Below are positions 58,131-64,000 of a stretch of DNA of 64,000 nucleotides, in pieces. The stretch covers positions 16,806,046 through 16,870,045 of the forward strand of contig CM077824.1 of NCBI GenBank assembly GCA_039720395.1, given 5' to 3'. Below the pieces are notes generated by a model. The model was not told the origin of the DNA and ran no database searches. It saw only the letters and a program-made list of their open reading frames with translations. The position numbers were made by a program, and so were the translations under genes. This stretch comes from Liquidambar formosana. Its lineage: Eukaryota; Streptophyta; Magnoliopsida; Saxifragales; Altingiaceae. How positions within the stretch are numbered: position 1 is the stretch's first letter; every line of letters begins with the position of its first letter.

Positions 58131-58685
58131 ACTTAACTGAAGTTTTAATATTCAGAACGTATGTGAATGTAATACTGCATCCAGAGGTTCATCCTTTTGA
58201 CTCCTTGCAGAGATCGTTTCCTGTGTGAGTATGAGGCATCTCACACGGGCTGTCAGGGAAAGTCGGGGCTGAAACCTCAGCGGGATAAAGGCCTGGGCTA
58301 CCCGGACAGTCCTTTTGTATATGTATATTTAGAGTCTCAATCTTGTCAAGAATTCCGATATAACATACCCCTTTTTTTAAGGTTCAAATTCTTGATATCT
58401 GGTAACCCGCTTTTTAAGTCTCCTACTTTTGACCCGTTAGATAGAAGATAAAGGATCGAGAATAATCCGATTGTATCTCGTCTTGTATCATATATCAGGA
58501 TCATGATAAGATTAGGATTGCTAGGGGTTCTCAGGTATCTTGAATTTGGGTCATTAGATTCAAAATGAAAGGCTGAGATTAAAAGTCCACATGAATCTTA
58601 TGTTAGGGATCTTTTATGAGATCCGGATTGTATAAACTAGATCTAAAAGTGTTCAGATGACTAGGTATAGGTACAACTCACCCAT

Positions 58686-59088
58686 GCACGTGCTACAACC
58701 CCCAGTATATGGTGCTATGAGCACGTGTTGATAGGGCTGAAGTTGATGTGGTTTGGTCGGTTTTGGGGGGATTTCCACCAAACTGAGAACTTCGGTTTTG
58801 TCATTCTTGTAACTGAAATCAACCAAACACCAACCAAAGCAATGGCACACCGACAAAATATTTATGTGGTTCGGTTTGGTTGGTTTTCGGTTTACCCCAA
58901 TCGTCTGAGAAGGAAAAAAAAGGGGGGAAAAATCAAAATCAAACCCTCATTTGAGATGGAAAAAGAGGAAAAAATCAACTGGTGATTCCCTGTTTCACCT
59001 GCGATTGACCTCTAAAAAAAATTTAAAAATAAAAAAAATAAAAAACTACCACAATGCTATACGCTGGAGGCTTCGTTGGAGCCAATAG
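58686..59088. repeat. Tandem segmental duplication, unit 2 (left segment)
   Basis: Near-identical to 1-403. The homology ends at GGAGCCAATAG, after which unit-specific DNA begins. Confidence 0.9.
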
Positions 59089-60135
59089 GGGAGGAAAATT
59101 CATTGAAAGAAATATCCTTAAGTCGAGAGGCCCCTGTTGGTGAGAGCACTCTTTGAAAATGATCAATTTTAATTTCTTTGACTCCTCTTTCCCGCAGCAA
59201 TAATTAACATAGATCTACCCGAGTTGGTATGTGCAGGACAATCATCCAGTTTCATTATTCAGGCTCCTGGAAATCTTTTGAACAAAGGAATAGGTGATTC
59301 TGGTCATTTACTGATGTCTTCAGATCTAATTCCTCCACCTTTGTCCGCCGCTGTTGATTCTGCTATTAACTTGAAAGAACAGTTGGGGTCCACTCAACTA
59401 GCTCGTGATTCTGTTTCCCCAATTGTCTCATTAACTACTTCACCTTTACCTTCAGAAGCTGTTCCTCGAAGCAAATCCTTGGACTTTTCTTCATTTGACG
59501 AAGGGATTACAACTACGGTAGGAGGGATCCCTGTGAATTCCACTTTGGTTCCTATTGCTCAAGCAATATTTGACAAATATGGGGACATTACTAGTGGGGT
59601 GACTCAGAAATCTGTTTTATCTAAGATGGACATCTTGAATCAAATTTGCCGAATTGTGGCACATTTGCAGAAATCACAAATTGGCAGCTTACATGGTCTT
59701 TCTGAAATGATTCAGGGTGCCTCTGATTTCGCCATTCTTGGTTATAAAGTTGACTGGTTGATCAATCATCTTCTTAGGTTGAATGAAGCCACTATTGCGA
59801 TTAGCCAGGTCCAATCTCTAAGGTCTTCTAAATCTTCCATAGATGAAGCCATCGCCGGTTGGGAAAAGAGACTTACTCAAAATGAAGAGAAAGTGAATTC
59901 CCTAAAGGAAGAGTTGTTGAAGGCTGAAGCTTCATTAGTTGAAAGCCAGAAGCAACTGCATGAATATCGCCAAAAGGAACTTGAGATAGTTGGCCAGTTG
60001 GGTGCTTTAGAGGAAATGGCAACTAGTTACGAACAAGTATCTTTGGTTCATGATCTTTTGTAGTGGATGAATATTCAAGACACATGTAAAGGAAACTCTC
60101 TTCATTAATGAAATATTCCCTCCGTCTTATTGGTT
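59089..60135 (+). pseudogene. Captured 3' end of a gene (coiled-coil C-terminus) with intron
   Basis: Absent from unit 1. An exon-like start (EENSLKEISLSREAPV) ends GTTG/GTGAGAGC at 59139. A 58-bp intron ends TTTCCCGCAG at 59197. The last exon then runs open to TAG at 60063 (about 288 codons). It is Ser/Pro-rich at first, then helical (DKYGDITSGVTQKSVLSKMD, SDFAILGYKVDWLINHLL) and ends in a heptad-like coiled coil (RLTQNEEKVNSLKEELLKAE). The middle resembles C-terminal regions of plant DUF724 or plant-mobile-domain proteins; this is an impression. No promoter or 5' exons are present. A TTG at 59224 is not a credible start. Confidence 0.6.
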
Positions 60136-62003
60136 AAAAAAAAAAAAAAAAGAATATAAAGATAGAGAAAATCTTGTGGAATATGACATTTTCTCTATGC
60201 AACTTTTAAATGTACGAAAATCGACGATATATTGTAATTTTTTTAATAAATAATCTAGATCAATAAATAATTTTAAGTTTGGCCTCATTTGAGATTGCCA
60301 CACATCACGGAGGTCACCACTAGTATAAACATATGTATGAAATTAGATTATAAACTTGTATTGCTTTGGTTTATGCTTTGGAAAAAAAAAATAACAGTAT
60401 ACAAGTTAGTATTTTATATGAAAGATATTTTATTTGAAATAGGGGTATAATAGTAAAAGTAATAATTCTTTTCCATTTCCCTTGTATTACCAAACATGTG
60501 AATGAATTCCCTTCATTTTTAAATTCCTTCCATGCCAAATAGTACAAAAAGAAAAGAATTATGTTTCTATCCCTTTCCTTTCTATTAATTGAAATAATTT
60601 CCTTTCATTTCCTCATTTTACCTTTTTTTAAATTATTTTTCTCATATCAAGATGTATGCTTCACTCTCATTAATTTAATTGAGATCGAATGCTCAAGATT
60701 ATCTAATTAATTATTTTTTTTTAATGCAATAAATCTATTAGAAGAGACCTCAAATGATAAATCCTGTGCATAGCACAGGTCTTTGCTAGTGTGTGTGTGT
60801 GTGTTGATCCTAACCCGTCAGGATCAACGTACACAATTTTTTACACAAATTCTTGCATAGATTTTTAGATACTCTTATCTCCAATTCATATTTTGTGAAA
60901 CCCACCGTTGGATTAGATAGTTTTCCCACATAGGTCTTGCACACAAAGAATCAATTTGATCTAATGATAAAATAGTAAACATAGATCATATATGAGAAGG
61001 AGTGTAGAGAAGCACATAAAACAGGGACTTTAAAACTTCCACAGGAATTTTCATTGGAAACTTGAGCATGTATTTCCTGCAAGGAGAGAAGATGGGAAGA
61101 AGTGTAAAAGCATTGAAGATGGAAAGTGGTGTGTACAAAGAAGAAGCATTAAAATTAAAAAAACTGGTTTAACAAATAAAAGATAATCATTGCAAAAATT
61201 ATGTTGGTTTAGCTCTTTATAGAAAACTGTTGGGAATATTATGTTGGTTAAGGTCTTTTCTTAATGTAACTACTGGCAAGTTATGTTGGTTTGGGTTTCT
61301 TAAAACAAAATTATAAAAATCATATTGATTTGAAGATCGAAGAATATATATATATATATATATATAATGTATAGAAGGGAGATTTTAATTTTACAAATTA
61401 GCCCAAGCCATCAAATCCAATTGCAAACCCCAAATTGACCTGATTATAATTGGGTTTGCTCTGTGCGACTTAAAATTAACCTGGGTTAGGAAAAAAAAGG
61501 CTTACTCAATACTTACAATCTCAATTGTTTGTGGGCAGATATGCGGGTACAGATAAGTTGTTGCCAGCCCTAATCTCTATATGGCTTAGATATTAGAAGT
61601 TAAAAACATTATTTGTGACATTCTTAATACAAAACTGAAATGATAAAATCATGGAAAACACCACCAATTAACATCAAACAAACAATGGTGCGAGTGCTCA
61701 TGTCTTCACTATAGACAGGAGCGAGCAGGTAACCTTCTGAGAAGATAAGAGAAGGATACATGTAATGGATGGTGAATCCGATTTGTATTATATACCTTCT
61801 TCCTCCTTTGCACTCTGTTTCTATTTGAGAAATCTATGAGACTGTTAGTCACAGAATGCATCATTGTCATTTCTACACATATTCTACCTCTCTAAGATTG
61901 TAGTCTAGGGATAATGGTTAATTTTGATATGCAAAGGCATGCTTTTCTTTTGCATTGTAGTATTTTCATTAATTATTGTTTATTCTTATCTTCATCCTCA
62001 GAC
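60136..62003. repeat. Tandem segmental duplication, unit 2 (upstream of NB-LRR copy)
   Basis: Collinear with 1238-3108 from the A-run onward. Differences include a longer TA microsatellite near 61345-61367 and single substitutions. Ends with the same splice acceptor, CTTCATCCTCAG, before the ATG at 62004. Confidence 0.9.
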
Positions 62004-64000
62004 ATGCCTTTGGAGAATATTGCAGCACCCATTATTGCGCAAAGGGGAAAAAGTTTGGTGGCATTGATCGGGCGTCAGTTCGCTTATGTCGTTCACTTCA
62101 ATAAAAACATTGACAATCTCAAGAACCAAGTCAAGAAACTTGAGGGTCTAAGAAATGGAGTGCAAGGATCCATCCGCTCTGCGAAAAGAAATAGAGAAGA
62201 AATCTGAGATGAGGTTGAAAATTGGATAACAAGAGTTGATGGGTTTATGGAGGAGGCTAATAAGTTTCTGGAAGATGATGTCAATGCGAACTAGAGGTGT
62301 TTCCTTGGATGGTTTCCTGATTTGATCTCACGCTACCAACTAAGTAGAGAAGCTAAAGGGAAAACAATCACAGTTTCAGAGCTGGAAGAAGATGGCAAGT
62401 TTCATAGCATAGCCAACCCTGCACCTCCCCTAGGGGTAGAGTTCATGTCCTCGGGTGATTTTGTAGCTTTTGAAACCACAAAATTGGCTATGGCGAAGGT
62501 TATGGAGGCGATGAAGGAAGATAAGATCAACTTCATTGGGATATACGGCATGGGGGGTGTGGGCAAGACAACTTTGGTGAAAGAGATTGCCAAAAAAGCC
62601 AAAGAAGATAAGCTTTTCGATAATGTTGTGATGGCTGTAGTATCTCAGACTGTGGACCTGAGGAAGATTCAAGACCAAATTGCAGACCTGTTGGGTCTGA
62701 GATTCAATGAGCAAAGTGATTTGGGAAGATCAGGACAGTTGCATGCTAGATTGAAGGATGAAAAGAGGATCCTTGTTATCTTGGATGATGTTTGGGCAAG
62801 GCTTGATGTGAAAGCTGTAGGCATTCCATTTGGTTTTGATCATGAGGGTTGCAAAATGATAATCACAACGCGACGTGAGGCAGTATGTAGTACCATGGGC
62901 ATGGGGAGCCAAACAATGAAGATCATCCATATGGATGTTTTATCTGAACAAGAATCCTGGGACTTGTTTAGAAGAAACGCTGGTGAAGTCATCAATTCTC
63001 CCATGTTGATGGCTGTGGCAAAGGAAGTTGCAAGCGAATGTAAAGGTTTGCCCATAGCACTTCTAACAGTTGGGAGGGCAATGAGAAACAAAGACTTGGA
63101 AGAATGGAAGGAGGCAGCTCAAGGGCTTAAGAAATCAATGCCTGCAAATATTGAAGGTGTTGATCAAGATGTATACAGTTGTTTAAAGTTTAGTTATGAT
63201 TATCTGACGAATGATGAAGCTAAGTCATGTTTCTTGCTTTGTTCTTTATTTCCCGAGGATAATAACATCGAAATAGAAGATCTGGTAAGATATGGGATGG
63301 GCTTGGGGATATTCAAAAATGTCGATTCAATCAAGGAAGCAAGGGGCAGAACGCGCTCTTTGATCAATAACCTTAAAGCTTCGTGTCTGTTGTTAGCCGG
63401 TGATTGGGAAGGGTGGATCAAAATGCACGACGTAGTTCGTGACGTTGCCATATCAATCGGATCCGACAAGTATCTGGTACGAGCTGGGGTAAATTTGAAA
63501 GAATGGCCAAAGGTGGAAACCATGGAACGTTACACTGGCATCTCACTGATAGCCAATCAAATTCGTGATTATCCTAATGCCTGTGAATGCCCAAACCTAC
63601 AGATATTGTTGACGCGATGCAACAAATTAGACCCGCAAATGCCAGGAGGAGTCTTTGAAAGGATGAAAGCCTTAAAAGTTTTAGATTTGAGCTATTCTTC
63701 TAGTAATAGGCGACTGGAACCATCATTCAGTCATCTAAAAAACCTCCGAACATTAATTATAGAACGTCTCGTCATAACGGACACAACTTCACTTGGAGAG
63801 CTAAAGACACTAGAAATTCTTAGTTTTGCACAGCAACATCAACATCAACGCCATGGGTTCTGTGACCTGAAAGAACTCTCTCTTTCCCATTTAAGAAACT
63901 TTAGAGGGATATGCCATGGGGTACTTCCTCTCGATTTGTCCTTCACGATGCTAAAAGAATTGAAGGTTGATTCGTGTCCCAAATTTTCAAATACTTTTGC
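62004..64000 (+). pseudogene. CC-NB-ARC-LRR pseudogene, second copy (runs off the window)
   Basis: Same gene as 3109-9603, constant offset 58895, no frameshift in the part seen. Two nonsense codons lie in the coiled-coil region: TGA at 62205-62207 (CGA in copy 1) and TAG at 62292-62294 (AAG in copy 1). NB-ARC motifs downstream are preserved, including P-loop GMGGVGKTT near 62549, LDDVW and MHDVV. After SFA at 63830 it jumps in frame to QQHQHQRHGF, a net loss of 198 codons of LRR relative to copy 1. As read it can make only a short N-terminal peptide, or an N-truncated protein from an internal ATG. Confidence 0.9.

Noticed and set aside
59224..60063. 279-codon frame as a complete gene starting at TTG
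   Set aside because: The frame continues upstream to a splice acceptor at 59197, there is no ATG start, and only the C-terminal part of a protein is present. It is a gene fragment.

Overview
The window is nuclear DNA of a flowering plant, most likely a woody eudicot. The evidence is a very large CC-NB-ARC-LRR resistance gene, plant-type Ty1/copia and Ty3/gypsy (Tat-like) retrotransposons, Mutator-like (MULE) elements with 9-bp target-site duplications, plant LINE tails, GT-AG introns, and AT-rich intergenic DNA full of poly-T/poly-A runs. I could not assign a species. Except for the resistance gene and the retrotransposon reading frames, almost everything is non-coding or decayed. I saw no rRNA, tRNA or CRISPR feature.

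Layout. A tandem segmental duplication frames the window: 1-403 and 1238-4936 (and beyond) match 58686-59088 and 60136-63832, about 58.7-58.9 kb apart. The left unit carries a 2164-codon NB-LRR gene (3109-9603). Its LRR contains nine copies of one module, seven of them in a strict 339-bp (113-codon) tandem array. The right unit carries a pseudogene copy (62004-64000, running off the window) with two nonsense codons in the coiled-coil region and a net 594-bp in-frame deletion. Within the duplicated upstream region the two units differ by one exchanged block. The left has about 0.83 kb of repeat-like DNA (404-1237). The right has a captured gene tail with its own intron (59089-60135).

The space between the units is a transposon graveyard with readable layering. 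From left to right it holds: a MULE (13717-14586) inside one copy of a direct repeat whose other copy shows the empty site; decayed copia relics (14.6-20.9 kb); a relic of an integrin-linked-kinase-like/ankyrin Raf-like kinase gene (21.7-27.7 kb) broken by LINE tails and MITEs; and a PIF1-family helicase gene split by a young 14,042-bp Tat-like retrotransposon (31239-45280). That retrotransposon has 850-bp LTRs differing at one site by eye and a CTTCA target duplication. Inside its 3' non-coding region lie a 1.2-kb MULE and an array of eleven 48-bp hairpin repeats. Further right are a Tourist-like MITE (47365-47741), a 1.47-kb long-TIR MULE (49362-50829), and a small MITE split by a 5-kb copia element (51342-56396). 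The copia stop codons are almost all Trp or Gln codons changed by C-to-T transitions.

How the parts relate. The resistance gene is the only clearly intact host gene. Its duplicate, the helicase and the kinase look dead or dying. The transposons supply most of the sequence and explain the large spacing between the two resistance-gene copies.
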